NCBI RefSeq assembly: GCF_007421815.1
Contig: NZ_VLNT01000007.1
Location: 60,006 to 124,005 of the forward strand
DNA from: Aeromicrobium piscarium
Lineage (GTDB): Bacteria > Actinomycetota > Actinomycetes > Propionibacteriales > Nocardioidaceae
Length of the DNA stretch: 64,000 nt
Direction: 5' to 3'
Below, piece by piece: positions 20,174 to 28,528 of this stretch (its first letter is position 1; each line of letters begins with the position of its first letter). A model generated the notes under the pieces. It searched no databases, was not told where the DNA came from, and saw only the letters and a list, made by a program, of their open reading frames with translations. The translations under genes and the position numbers were made by a program.

Positions 20174-21586
20174 TCAGTCCTGGATGCGGGTGAAGGGCTC
20201 GGCGGCCTCGAGCTCGTAGGCGAGTTCGAGCAGGGTGCGCTCGTCGGCGTGATCGGCCGAGAAGTGGATGCCGATGGGCAGCCCTTCCGAGCTCTGGGCG
20301 AGCGGCAGGCTGATCGCGGGGCCGCCGGAGGCGTTGTTCAGCGGCGTGAACGCCACATAGTGCACCAGCCGGTCGAAGATCTGCTCGAAGTCCCCGGCGG
20401 GGTCCAGATAGCCGATACGCGGCGTGGTGTGCGCGAGGGTGGGCGAGCAGATCACGTCGACCTGGGTGAAGGCCCGGTGATAGCGCTTCGCGCTGCGCGA
20501 GAGGGCGGCGATCGCCCCCGGTGTGCGCCAGGCATTGCGCAGGAAACCCCGGGCCAGGCCGCTGGTGAACGGATCGAGCTCGGCCGGCTCGAAGGCGGTG
20601 CCGAACATCTTCTTGCCGTTCCTGGAGATCGCGAAGGCGAGCATGCTCCAGTAGTGCGTGAAATGCCCGATGAAGGACCGGTCCACCGGCAATGGCACGG
20701 GGATCACGTCGTGACCGAGATCGGTCAGCAGCTCGACGGTCTCGTCGAGTGCCCGAGCGGTGTCGACATCGAGGCGGTTGCCGGTGATCGGGGTGTCGAT
20801 GAGACCGACGCGCAGGCGGCGCTCGGACGGCCCCTCGACGAGACCGAGGAAGGGCATGCGCGTCGTCGGGCGGTGCCGTTCCGCGGCGGCCAGGAAATGC
20901 GCGGTGTCGCGTACCGTGCGGGTCACCACGCCATTGGAGATCAGATCGACGGGCATGCCCTGTGCCTGGGCCGCCTTGACGAGGCGGTCGCGCGTCGGCT
21001 TCAGGCCCACGAGACCGCAGGCGGCGGCCGGGATGCGGATCGAGCCCCCACCGTCGTTCGCATGAGCGATCGGCACGGCACCGCTCGCGACGAGCACCGC
21101 CGATCCGCCGGAGGAGGCGCCGCACGAGTACTCCGGATTCCAGGGATTGCGGGTCGGCGGTCCGTCGTCGAACTCGGTGGTAGCGGTCAGGCCGAAGGCG
21201 GGCAGTGTCGACGCGCCCAGCACATTGACCCCGGTGGAGAGGAACTGCTCGGTGAACGGCTCGTTCGCCAGCTCCGCGCGCCGGGGAGTGGCGGCCGATC
21301 CATGCCGCGTGGGGATGCCGGCGAAGGCGGTGTTGTTCTTGATGTACGTCGGCACGCCCGCGAAGGGGGCATCCGTGCGCCATGGGGCGTCGACGGCACG
21401 CTTGACACCGCGATCGCGGTCGTCGAAGGCGACCGGGTGAAGCTCGGTGAGCGCATCGAACCGCGCACTGGCGGCCTCGGCCGCCTCGCGCGGGCTCAGG
21501 TCTCCTGCCCGGAGGGCGGCGGCGAGACCGACGGCGTCGAGATCGCCGAGGACATCGTCGGTGAAGGCGTGGATACGGTCAGGCAT
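20174..21586 (-). CDS. Amidase-signature family amidase
   Basis: This 470-residue cytosolic hydrolase has the complete Ser-cisSer-Lys set: Lys in PTYIKNNTAF, the cis-Ser/Ser region YSCGASSGGSAVLVASG and NDGGGSIRIPAA. Such enzymes hydrolyse carboxylic amides; substrate cannot be read from sequence, and no partner subunits of GatCAB are nearby, so it is not the tRNA amidotransferase. Mycobacterial AmiC/AmiD-type proteins are the nearest relatives by layout. A TATCGT hexamer 7 nt before the ATG suggests a leaderless start. Confidence 0.9.
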   Translation of the reverse strand: MPDRIHAFTDDVLGDLDAVGLAAALRAGDLSPREAAEAASARFDALTELHPVAFDDRDRGVKRAVDAPWRTDAPFAGVPTYIKNNTAFAGIPTRHGSAATPRRAELANEPFTEQFLSTGVNVLGASTLPAFGLTATTEFDDGPPTRNPWNPEYSCGASSGGSAVLVASGAVPIAHANDGGGSIRIPAAACGLVGLKPTRDRLVKAAQAQGMPVDLISNGVVTRTVRDTAHFLAAAERHRPTTRMPFLGLVEGPSERRLRVGLIDTPITGNRLDVDTARALDETVELLTDLGHDVIPVPLPVDRSFIGHFTHYWSMLAFAISRNGKKMFGTAFEPAELDPFTSGLARGFLRNAWRTPGAIAALSRSAKRYHRAFTQVDVICSPTLAHTTPRIGYLDPAGDFEQIFDRLVHYVAFTPLNNASGGPAISLPLAQSSEGLPIGIHFSADHADERTLLELAYELEAAEPFTRIQD

Positions 21587-21593
21587 GTGCCCG

Positions 21594-21599
21594 ACGATA
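21594..21599 (-). promoter_or_regulatory. -10 hexamer TATCGT, leaderless amidase gene
   Basis: On the minus strand TATCGT is followed by 7 nt and the ATG at 21586. Confidence 0.45.
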
Positions 21600-21603
21600 G
21601 ATC

Positions 21604-21638
21604 AGAAACGGCGATCGCGAGGTGCGATCGCCGTTTCT
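21604..21638 (-). terminator. Terminator-like hairpin after rpmB
   Basis: A perfect 15-bp stem (AGAAACGGCGATCGC and its complement) with a 5-nt loop begins 24 bp past the rpmB stop. The downstream T content is low, as often in actinobacteria. It partly abuts the amidase promoter. Confidence 0.7.
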
Positions 21639-21662
21639 CGTCTCACCGGGAGACCGGAGGGG

Positions 21663-21848
21663 TCAGCGGGTGACCTTGCCAGCCTTGATGCAGCCGGTGC
21701 AGGCGTTCAGACGCGTGGGCGTTCCGTCGACGACGGCGCGCACGCGCTGGATGTTCGGGTCGAAACGACGCTTCGTGCGCCGGTGCGAGTGCGAGACGTT
21801 GTGGCCGAACCCGGGGCCCTTACCGCACACATCACAGACCGCTGCCAC
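21663..21848 (-). CDS. rpmB: 50S ribosomal protein L28
   Basis: This 61-residue large-subunit protein begins [18 protein letters not shown] and ends with [12 protein letters not shown]. The two CxxC pairs make it the zinc-binding C+ form, as opposed to the cysteine-free paralogue many actinobacteria express under zinc limitation. The start is the GTG at 21848, with AGGAG nine bases upstream; longer in-frame starts would add a non-conserved extension. A TATCCT hexamer around 21931-21937 on the minus strand may be its promoter. Confidence 0.95.
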   Translation of the reverse strand: MAAVCDVCGKGPGFGHNVSHSHRRTKRRFDPNIQRVRAVVDGTPTRLNACTGCIKAGKVTR

Positions 21849-21966
21849 AGCGACCACTCCTGAATCTCGTTGATGACTGTCGAAAAATCGGCGCCTGCGC
21901 GACACGACGTCGGCAGACAACCTCTCTAGGATAGCCGACGGTGCACACCGGACGCGAATCGCCCGC

Positions 21967-21972
21967 TAACCT
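21967..21972 (+). promoter_or_regulatory. -10 hexamer TAACCT, leaderless DAK2 gene
   Basis: TAACCT is followed by 6 nt and the ATG at 21979. Confidence 0.5.
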
Positions 21973-21978
21973 CGGTGC

Positions 21979-23577
21979 ATGCCGCTCTCGCTCGACCCGC
22001 CGCGCCTGCGCCACTGGGCCGACGTGTGCGCCCAGTCGGTCGCGTCGGTGCGCTCGGAGATCGATGCCCTCAACGTCTTCCCGGTGCCCGACAGCGACAC
22101 CGGGACCAATGTCTATCTGACGCTCCAGGCGGGCTGCGATGCGCTCGACGCGTCGGCCGACGACGTCTCCGCCGAGGAGGCGGCGCGAGCCTATGCGCGG
22201 GCGGTGCTGGTGGGCGCCCGCGGCAACAGCGGTGTGATCGTCGCGGAACTGCTGCGCGCCTGTCTGGAGTCCCTGACCCAGCACGAGACGGTGACGCCGC
22301 GCGGGCTCACGGCGGCCTTCGATGCGGCCACCGCGGCGGCGTACGCGGCGGTCGGCGATCCGCAGGAGGGTACGATCCTCACCGTCGCGCGGGCGGCGGC
22401 CGACGGCGCCGAGCACGCGGCCGAGTCCGGTTGCAGCCCTCGCCAGGTCATCGAGGTCGCGGCCGATGCCGCGCGCGAGGCGCTTGCGGCCACCCCGGGA
22501 CAGATGGAGCTTCTCGCGCGCGCAGGAGTCGTCGACGCCGGTGGTCGCGCGCTCGTCGTGATCCTGGACGCGACCGCCCAGGTCGTCTCCGGCCGGAGGC
22601 CCGTTCCCGCTCCGACCTTCGCGCCAGCGCCCACCGTCCAGCCCGCCGCGCTCGACCATGCGGACGGCGAGGGCCCGAGCTATGAGGTCATGTATCTCCT
22701 GGACGCCTCTTCCGAGGCCGTCGACGTGCTGCGCGAGACACTCGCCCCGCTCGGAGACTCCCTGGTGATCGTCGGGGACGAGGGGCTGTGGAATGTCCAT
22801 GTCCACGTCGACGATGTCGGAGCGGCGATCGAGGCCGGCATCATGGCCGGGCGTCCCCACCGCATCCAGGCGACCCATTTCGGCGAGCAGTCGCGCCGGG
22901 TCGACGACTCGGCTCACCGGCGCGTCATCGTCAGCGCCGTCACCGGCGCGGGGCTCGCGGAGTTGACCCGCGCAGCTGGTGCCGTCGCCGTCGAGTTCAG
23001 CGCCGGGCGTCCGCTCACCACCGCACAGATGTCACAGGCCCTGCATATCCTCGACGCCGAGGAGGTCATCGTCTTGCCGAACCGCAGCGGTCACGTCCGG
23101 CCCTTCGAGGCCGCCGCCAAGGAGCTCCGCGACACCGGCGCGCGAGTCGCCGTCCTGCCCACCCACGCCCAGGTCCAGGCCCTCGCCGCGCTGGCGGTGC
23201 ACGATCCCGGCCGTGACTTCGATGAGGACGTCGTCGCCATGTCCGCGGCCGCGGCGCATGCCAAGCACGGGGCGGTGACCATCGCCAACGAGTCCGGCAT
23301 CACGATGGCCGGCCCGTGTCAGGTCGGTGACGTCCTGGGGGTCGTGGGAGGCGACTTCGCGGTGATCGGTCAGGATCAGCTGGCGGTGGCCCGCGAGGTG
23401 CTCACCCGCTTGGACTCGTCCGGCGCCGACATGGTCACCCTCGTCGTGGGCGAGGGCTGTCCCGATGAGCTCGTCTCCGGGCTCGAGGAGCACCTCGCGG
23501 CCGAGCAGCCGCACGTCGACGTCATCGTCCACGACGGCGGCCAGGAAAAGTACACCCTCTTCATCGCGGTGGAGTGA
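21979..23577 (+). CDS. DAK2-domain protein (FakA-like)
   Basis: This 532-residue protein has an N-terminal DAK2/Dhak-L nucleotide-binding domain (NVFPVPDSDTGTNVYLTLQAG; VLVGARGNSGVIVAELL) and C-terminal FakA-type regions (DDVGAAIEAG; VIVLPNRSGHV). FakA of Firmicutes phosphorylates fatty acids held by FakB. No FakB (DegV) gene is adjacent, so the acceptor is unknown here. The order L28-DAK2-recG-rsmD-coaD is conserved in actinobacteria. Its stop overlaps the recG start (TGATG). Confidence 0.9.
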   Translation: MPLSLDPPRLRHWADVCAQSVASVRSEIDALNVFPVPDSDTGTNVYLTLQAGCDALDASADDVSAEEAARAYARAVLVGARGNSGVIVAELLRACLESLTQHETVTPRGLTAAFDAATAAAYAAVGDPQEGTILTVARAAADGAEHAAESGCSPRQVIEVAADAAREALAATPGQMELLARAGVVDAGGRALVVILDATAQVVSGRRPVPAPTFAPAPTVQPAALDHADGEGPSYEVMYLLDASSEAVDVLRETLAPLGDSLVIVGDEGLWNVHVHVDDVGAAIEAGIMAGRPHRIQATHFGEQSRRVDDSAHRRVIVSAVTGAGLAELTRAAGAVAVEFSAGRPLTTAQMSQALHILDAEEVIVLPNRSGHVRPFEAAAKELRDTGARVAVLPTHAQVQALAALAVHDPGRDFDEDVVAMSAAAAHAKHGAVTIANESGITMAGPCQVGDVLGVVGGDFAVIGQDQLAVAREVLTRLDSSGADMVTLVVGEGCPDELVSGLEEHLAAEQPHVDVIVHDGGQEKYTLFIAVE

Positions 23578-25724
23578 TGGTCGATCTCGATACCCGGCTG
23601 GGGCCCGTCGTCGGCAAGGCCTCGGCGGACAAGCTGTCCAAGACCTTCGGCATGGAGACCGTGGGCGATCTGCTCACGCACTATCCCCGCCGTTATGTCG
23701 ACCTCGAGCAGATCGACTCCTTCGCCGACCTCGAGGTCGGGCAGTACGTCACCTTCGTCGCCGAGGTCGTGGACGTCAAGAACATCCCCTTCGGGCCAGG
23801 CGGCCGCAAGACCCGCACGCAGGTCCGCATCACCGACGGACGCCAGCACCTGAACGCGACCTTCTTCAACCAGCGCTGGATCGCCAAGCGCACCGAGGCC
23901 GGCTCGCGCCAACTCTTCGCCGGGGTCGTGGGGGAGTACCGAGGACAGCCGCAGCTGACTCACCCGGTCATGCGGGAGATCAGCGGTGACATCGCGAGCT
24001 TCCAGCGCGGCATCATCCCGCTGTATCCGGCCACCTCCTCGATCGCCTCGTGGGAGCTGGAACGCACCATCGACACGGTGCTCGCGGTGCTCGACCCGCC
24101 CCCCGATCCGCTGCCTTCGGATCTGGTCGCCGCCAAGGGCTGGCCCGACTACGCCACGGCACTGCAGTGGATCCACCAGCCGCAGAGCGCATCGCAATGG
24201 CGGCAGGCGCAGCAGCGGCTGCGCTTCGACGAGGCCTTCGTGCTGCAGACGATCTTCGCGCGTCGGCGCCGTGCCTTCGATATCGAGACCGCGATCGCGC
24301 GGCCCTGGCAGGCCGGCGGGCTGGCGGAGCGCTTCATCGAGAGGCTGCCCTTCGAGCTGACGGCGGGGCAACGCGAGGTGCAGGCCGAGATCCGCGACGA
24401 CCTCGCCCGCCCGCATCCGATGCACCGGCTGCTGCAGGGCGAGGTCGGGTCCGGCAAGACCGTGCTATCGCTCATCGCGATGCTCCAGGTGGTCGATGCC
24501 GGGGCCCAGGCCGCGCTGCTGGCGCCCACCGAGGTGCTCGCCACGCAGCACTTCCACAGCATCACCGAGCAACTCGGCGATCTCGCCAAGGGCGGCATGC
24601 TCGGCGGCGCTGAGGGGGCCACGCGGGTCCGCCTGCTGACCGGCTCGATGGGCGCCAAGGCGCGCAAGGAGACGATGCTGGACATCGTGTCCGGCGAGGC
24701 CGGCATCGTCATCGGCACCCATGCCCTGTTGCAGGAGGGGGTCGACTTCGCCGAGCTGGGGCTGCTCGTGGTCGATGAGCAGCATCGTTTCGGGGTCGAG
24801 CAGCGGGCCGCGCTGGTGGACCGTTCGGCGGTGACGCCCCACGTGCTCGTCATGACCGCCACGCCGATCCCGCGCACCGTGGCCATGACCGTCTTCGGCG
24901 ACCTCGAGACCTCCACGCTGCGTGAGCTGCCGCGCGGTCGTCAGCCCATTCAGACCACCGTCATCGCCCTCGCCGAGCACCCGACCTGGCTCGACCGGGC
25001 GTGGACCCGCATCCGCGAGGAGGTCGAGAAGGGGCGGCAGGCCTATGTCGTCACCACGCGGATCGGCGACGGCGAGGGCGATACCGAGCCCGATCCGTCG
25101 GCAGACGAGCCGCGGACCGCATCGCTGGTCGAGGTCTTCGAGGCCTTGACCGAAGGGCCGCTGTCCGGGCTGCGGCTCGCGATGCTGCACGGCCGCATGC
25201 CCACCGACGAGAAGGACACTCAGATGACCGCCTTCGCCGCGGGCGAGGTCGATGTCCTGGTCGCCACCACCGTCATCGAGGTCGGCGTCAACGTCCCCAA
25301 TGCCACCGTGATGGTGGTGCTCGACGCCGATCGCTTCGGGCTCTCCCAACTGCACCAGCTGCGAGGGCGCATCGGTCGAGGCGAGCACGCCGGGCTGTGC
25401 CTGCTCGTCACCGGGGCTCAGGGCGACACGCTCGCGCGCGAGCGGCTCGACGCGGTGGCCTCCACCACCGACGGCTTCCAGATCGCGCAGCACGATATCG
25501 ATCTGCGGCGCGAGGGCGATGTGCTCGGCGCCCGCCAGTCCGGGGGACGTTCGAGCCTCAAACTCCTCTCGGTGGTCAAGCACGAGAAGGACATCGCGGA
25601 GGCGCGCGATCACGCCGACCGCGTGGTCGCGCAGGATCCGGAGCTCGCCGAGCTGCCGGCCTTGCGCCGCGCGGTGGAGGAGCTCGAGACGACCCAGCAG
25701 GCCGACTATCTGGAGCGCACGTGA
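23577..25724 (+). CDS. recG: ATP-dependent DNA helicase RecG
   Basis: RecG remodels stalled replication forks and Holliday junctions. The 715-residue protein has the N-terminal wedge (OB) domain (FADLEVGQYVTFVAEVVDV), Walker A GEVGSGKTVLSL, the DEQH box VVDEQHRFGVEQR, motif III MTATPIPRTVAMT, and the C-terminal RecG motifs (ATTVIEVGVNVPNA; QLHQLRGRIGRG). The start ATG at 23577 overlaps the stop of the DAK2 gene; a GTG three bases earlier is also in frame. The stop overlaps the rsmD start. Confidence 0.96.
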   Translation: MVDLDTRLGPVVGKASADKLSKTFGMETVGDLLTHYPRRYVDLEQIDSFADLEVGQYVTFVAEVVDVKNIPFGPGGRKTRTQVRITDGRQHLNATFFNQRWIAKRTEAGSRQLFAGVVGEYRGQPQLTHPVMREISGDIASFQRGIIPLYPATSSIASWELERTIDTVLAVLDPPPDPLPSDLVAAKGWPDYATALQWIHQPQSASQWRQAQQRLRFDEAFVLQTIFARRRRAFDIETAIARPWQAGGLAERFIERLPFELTAGQREVQAEIRDDLARPHPMHRLLQGEVGSGKTVLSLIAMLQVVDAGAQAALLAPTEVLATQHFHSITEQLGDLAKGGMLGGAEGATRVRLLTGSMGAKARKETMLDIVSGEAGIVIGTHALLQEGVDFAELGLLVVDEQHRFGVEQRAALVDRSAVTPHVLVMTATPIPRTVAMTVFGDLETSTLRELPRGRQPIQTTVIALAEHPTWLDRAWTRIREEVEKGRQAYVVTTRIGDGEGDTEPDPSADEPRTASLVEVFEALTEGPLSGLRLAMLHGRMPTDEKDTQMTAFAAGEVDVLVATTVIEVGVNVPNATVMVVLDADRFGLSQLHQLRGRIGRGEHAGLCLLVTGAQGDTLARERLDAVASTTDGFQIAQHDIDLRREGDVLGARQSGGRSSLKLLSVVKHEKDIAEARDHADRVVAQDPELAELPALRRAVEELETTQQADYLERT

Positions 25725-26275
25725 CCCGCATCATCGCCGGTCGGTGGGGCGGGCGGCGGCTCGCCACCCCCGAGGGCCAGAACACCCGCCCGACCACAGA
25801 CCGCGTCCGCGAGGCGATGTTCTCCTCGATCGCCTCGGAGCTGGGCGGATGGGAGGGCGTTCGAGTGCTGGACCTGTTCGCCGGATCGGGGGCGCTGGCC
25901 CTCGAAGCGCTCTCCCGCGGGGCGGCATCGGCCGATCTGGTCGAGTCGCATGCCAAGACGGCCGGCATCGTCAGCCGCAATGCGCGCGAGCTCGGGGCGC
26001 GGACGGCGCGGGTGCACCGGATGACCGCTGAACGCTTCGTCGCCACGGCACCCGCCGAGCCCTACGACCTGGTCTTCCTCGATCCGCCCTATGCCCTGGC
26101 TGCCGAGGCGCTGCGCGAGATCGTCGCCTCCCTCGCGATCGGCACCTGGCGCACCGAGGACTCCCTCGTGGTCGTCGAGCGCTCATCGCGTGATGTCCCC
26201 TGGGAGTGGCCCGAGGGGTGGGTTGCCCTGCGGGACAAGACCTATGGCGAGACCCGGCTTTGGTACGGTCGCTGA
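25721..26275 (+). CDS. rsmD: 16S rRNA m2G966 methyltransferase RsmD
   Basis: RsmD methylates G966 of 16S rRNA on assembled 30S subunits. The 184-residue protein has MTRIIAGRWGGRRL at the N terminus, the SAM-binding motif LDLFAGSGALALEALSRGA and the N6/N2-type catalytic motif VFLDPPYAL. The GTG start lies within the recG stop (GTGA). Downstream there is no direct passage to coaD: an 83-bp tandem repeat with mini-ORFs intervenes. Confidence 0.95.
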   Translation: MTRIIAGRWGGRRLATPEGQNTRPTTDRVREAMFSSIASELGGWEGVRVLDLFAGSGALALEALSRGAASADLVESHAKTAGIVSRNARELGARTARVHRMTAERFVATAPAEPYDLVFLDPPYALAAEALREIVASLAIGTWRTEDSLVVVERSSRDVPWEWPEGWVALRDKTYGETRLWYGR

Positions 26276-26276
26276 C

Positions 26277-26464
26277 ATGAGCGAGCGCCAGCGAGCGACC
26301 AATGGCATCACCTCATGCCGCCGTCGTCCTATCATGTTCCTCCCCGAGGCGGTGGCGGCATGAGCGAGCGCCAGCGAGCGACCAATGGCATCACCTCATG
26401 CCGCCGTCGTCCTATCATGTTCCTCCCCGAGGCGGTGGCGGCATGAGCGAGCGCCAGCGAGCGA
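26277..26464 (+). repeat. Tandem direct repeat, 83-bp unit, 2 full copies plus 22 bp
   Basis: Positions 26277-26359 and 26360-26442 appear identical; a third copy begins at 26443 but matches for only 22 bp (ATGAGCGAGCGCCAGCGAGC and two more bases). Each copy begins with an ATG. The GAGCGAGCGCCAGCGAGCG word is itself an imperfect short palindrome. Identity of the two copies points to a recent duplication or ongoing conversion. Confidence 0.95.
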
Positions 26465-26526
26465 GCATCCAGGATGTCATGCGGGCATCTGCGTATCGTG
26501 GGTCTTTTGTGCAGGTGCCGGCATGA
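26277..26526 (+). other. Chain of three mini-ORFs coupled by ATGA overlaps, ending on coaD
   Basis: ORF 1 (26277-26363) and ORF 2 (26360-26446) encode the same 28-residue peptide beginning MSERQRA. ORF 3 (26443-26526) encodes 27 residues with the same first seven and a different remainder. Each stop overlaps the next start as ATGA, and the last overlaps the coaD ATG at 26523. The repeat length, 83, equals one 87-nt ORF minus the 4-nt overlap, so duplication kept the coupling. No good Shine-Dalgarno sequence precedes them. Whether peptides are made is unknown; a non-coding repeat is the alternative. Confidence 0.4.
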
Positions 26527-27005
26527 CGAAGGTGGTCTGTCCCGGCTCCTTCGACCCCGTGACCAATGGTCACCTCGACATCTTCCGTCGCGCCTCCGCG
26601 CTCTTCGACGAGGTGGTCATCGCGGTCCTGGTCAACGAGTCCAAGAAGGGCCTCTTCGATCTGGACCGGCGTGTCGAGCTGCTGCGGGAAGCCGTCGCCG
26701 ACCTGGACAATGTCGTCGTCGACACCTTCGGGGGGCTGCTGGTGGACTACTGCACCGACCACGGCATCACCGCGATCATCAAGGGTCTGCGAGCGTCGAC
26801 CGATTTCGACTACGAGCTGCCGATGGCGCACATGAACCACCACCTGACCGAGGTGGAGACGGTCTTCCTGGCGACCGCCGCCGAGAACTCCTTCGTGTCC
26901 TCGAGCCTGGTCAAGGAGGTCGCCAAGCACGGCGGCGATGTCGCCGACCTGGTCCCGCCTCATGTGCTGGTGGCGCTCACAGAGGCTCAGAACTTCCACC
27001 GGTAA
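26523..27005 (+). CDS. coaD: Phosphopantetheine adenylyltransferase
   Basis: CoaD transfers AMP from ATP to 4'-phosphopantetheine, the penultimate step of coenzyme A synthesis. The 160-residue length is standard. PGSFDPVTNGHLDI carries the HxGH-type nucleotidyl-transfer motif, and GLRASTDFDYELPMA and ENSFVSSSLVKEVAKHGG are family signatures. The ATG overlaps the stop of the last mini-ORF upstream, so translation may be coupled to it. Confidence 0.96.
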   Translation: MTKVVCPGSFDPVTNGHLDIFRRASALFDEVVIAVLVNESKKGLFDLDRRVELLREAVADLDNVVVDTFGGLLVDYCTDHGITAIIKGLRASTDFDYELPMAHMNHHLTEVETVFLATAAENSFVSSSLVKEVAKHGGDVADLVPPHVLVALTEAQNFHR

Positions 27006-27043
27006 GGGAGGCTGCCGCGCGCCAATCCCACCGGCGGAACCTC

Positions 27044-28213
27044 TTACTCCCGCACGTGAACCGCGCGGCGGAGCGCGGCTGACCCGAAGCGCTCGTGCAC
27101 GGCGTCCACGGCGGCGTCCAGTCGGCCGGGATCTCGGTCCTCGAAGGGGAGCGTCAGCTGCTCTCCGTGATCGTCGAGGCCGCTGAGCGCGATGCCGACC
27201 AGCGTGAGTCCTTCACGCGCGATGTCCGCCGCTCGCGTCAGCAGCAGACGCCGCGCCGCGGTGAGCAGCTCGCTCGTTTCGTGGGTGGGCACGGACAGCG
27301 TCGTGGCGCTGGTCGATCGGCGGAAGTCCCCGAAGCGGAGGCGCAGCGTGACAGTCCGAGCGGTGCGGCGCGCCCGCCGCAGCCGGCGTGCGACGCGGTC
27401 GACGAGCTCGAGGAGGGCGGCATCGACATCGGGCAGGGATCGCGTCGCGCGCCCGAGGGCCTGCTGCGCGCCGATCGACCGCCGGCTGACATGAGGATCG
27501 ACCCGTCGCGTGTCGCGGCCATGCGCGAGGTCCAGCAGATGGCGGGCGGCCGCGGGGCCGACGACGGCCTCCACGGCGGACGGGTCCGCGTGGGCGAGGT
27601 CGGCGACCGTCGACCAGCCGGCACGGTGCAGCGCTCCGCTCGTCACTCGGCCCACACCCCACAGCCGCTCGACGGGCAAGGCGTGCAGGAAGCGCCGCTC
27701 CTCCGCGGCCGGCACCACGAGGAGGCCGTGCGGCTTGGAGAGCGCGCTGGCGACCTTGGCCAGGTACTTGGTGCGGGCGATCCCGACCGAGATCGGCAGA
27801 CCCACCTCGTCCTGGACGCGGGAGCGGAGCGTGCCGGCGATCGTGAGCGGGCGACCGGTCAGGCGGCGCAGCCCGCTGACATCGAGGAAGGCCTCGTCGA
27901 TCGACAGCGCCTCGACCACGGGGGTGATGTCGTGGAAGATCGCGAAGACCGCCGCGCTCGCCTCGCTGTACGCCGCGAAGCGGGGAGGACGCACGATGAG
28001 GTCCGGGCACAGGCGTCGCGCCTGGCGTCCCGGCATGGTGGTGCGGATGCCGAGGGCCTTGGCCTCGTAGCTCGCCGCGAGCACCACGCCGCCTCCGACG
28101 ACGACGGGCCGTCCCCGCAGTGCGGGCTCGTCCCGTTGCTCCACCGAGGCGTAGAAGGCATCGAGATCGGCGTGGAGGATGCCGATATCGTCGTCGGGGA
28201 GTGCCGGGGGCAT
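27044..28213 (-). CDS. dinB: DNA polymerase IV (Y family)
   Basis: This 389-residue translesion polymerase has the catalytic carboxylates in LHADLDAFYASVEQRD and LSIDEAFLDVSG, the fingers region SYEAKALGIRTTMPG and the little-finger domain near residues 240-345. The C terminus lacks an obvious beta-clamp motif of the form QxxLPLF, although LTLPFED (about residue 350) is close to a clamp-binding sequence. No SOS-like box was seen upstream, so damage induction is not indicated. It converges on coaD and is divergent from yceD. Confidence 0.92.
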   Translation of the reverse strand: MPPALPDDDIGILHADLDAFYASVEQRDEPALRGRPVVVGGGVVLAASYEAKALGIRTTMPGRQARRLCPDLIVRPPRFAAYSEASAAVFAIFHDITPVVEALSIDEAFLDVSGLRRLTGRPLTIAGTLRSRVQDEVGLPISVGIARTKYLAKVASALSKPHGLLVVPAAEERRFLHALPVERLWGVGRVTSGALHRAGWSTVADLAHADPSAVEAVVGPAAARHLLDLAHGRDTRRVDPHVSRRSIGAQQALGRATRSLPDVDAALLELVDRVARRLRRARRTARTVTLRLRFGDFRRSTSATTLSVPTHETSELLTAARRLLLTRAADIAREGLTLVGIALSGLDDHGEQLTLPFEDRDPGRLDAAVDAVHERFGSAALRRAVHVRE

Positions 28214-28267
28214 GGGTCCATGGTGGAGCGAGCCACCGACAGTTCGGCCGTTGCGAGCCGACCCCAG

Positions 28268-28414
28268 GGCGGTGAGTTAGGCACCCCTCGCGCCCGTGAG
28301 CGGTGAGATACGCACGTCTCCTTCTCGTGGGCGGTGGGATACGCACCTCTCCTGACGTCCGAGAGGTGCGTATCCCACCGCCGTGTCCGGCGAGTGGTGC
28401 GTGACTCACTGCTC
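28268..28414. repeat. Composite intergenic repeat, family A, five units
   Basis: Direct units begin at 28268, 28299 and 28330; inverted units begin at 28361 and 28391. Successive starts are 31, 31, 31 and 30 bp apart. Units 3 and 4 form a perfect 22-bp stem with a 9-nt loop. The shared core is GGTG-G-(A/T)TACGCAC. It lies between the divergent dinB and yceD genes, so it cannot simply be a terminator for both. Confidence 0.9.
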
Positions 28415-28528
28415 GGGGCGGAGGGTTCTGCGCGCCGCACGAGCCGATTGGTGGTCGTGAGGGCCCGCGCGGTACGATGGTCGTCGGCCTGTTCGCAGGC
28501 CGTGTTCCGTTGTGCTCTCGATGAAGGA

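Noticed and set aside
26277-26464. Insertion sequence or transposon end
   Set aside because: No transposase, no terminal inverted repeats and no target duplication; it is a simple 83-bp tandem duplication.
27044-28213. SOS control of dinB
   Set aside because: No GAAC-N4-GTTC palindrome was found upstream of the dinB start.
28268-28414. CRISPR array
   Set aside because: The units are regularly spaced, but gaps are only 7-8 bp, orientation switches, and no cas genes are present.
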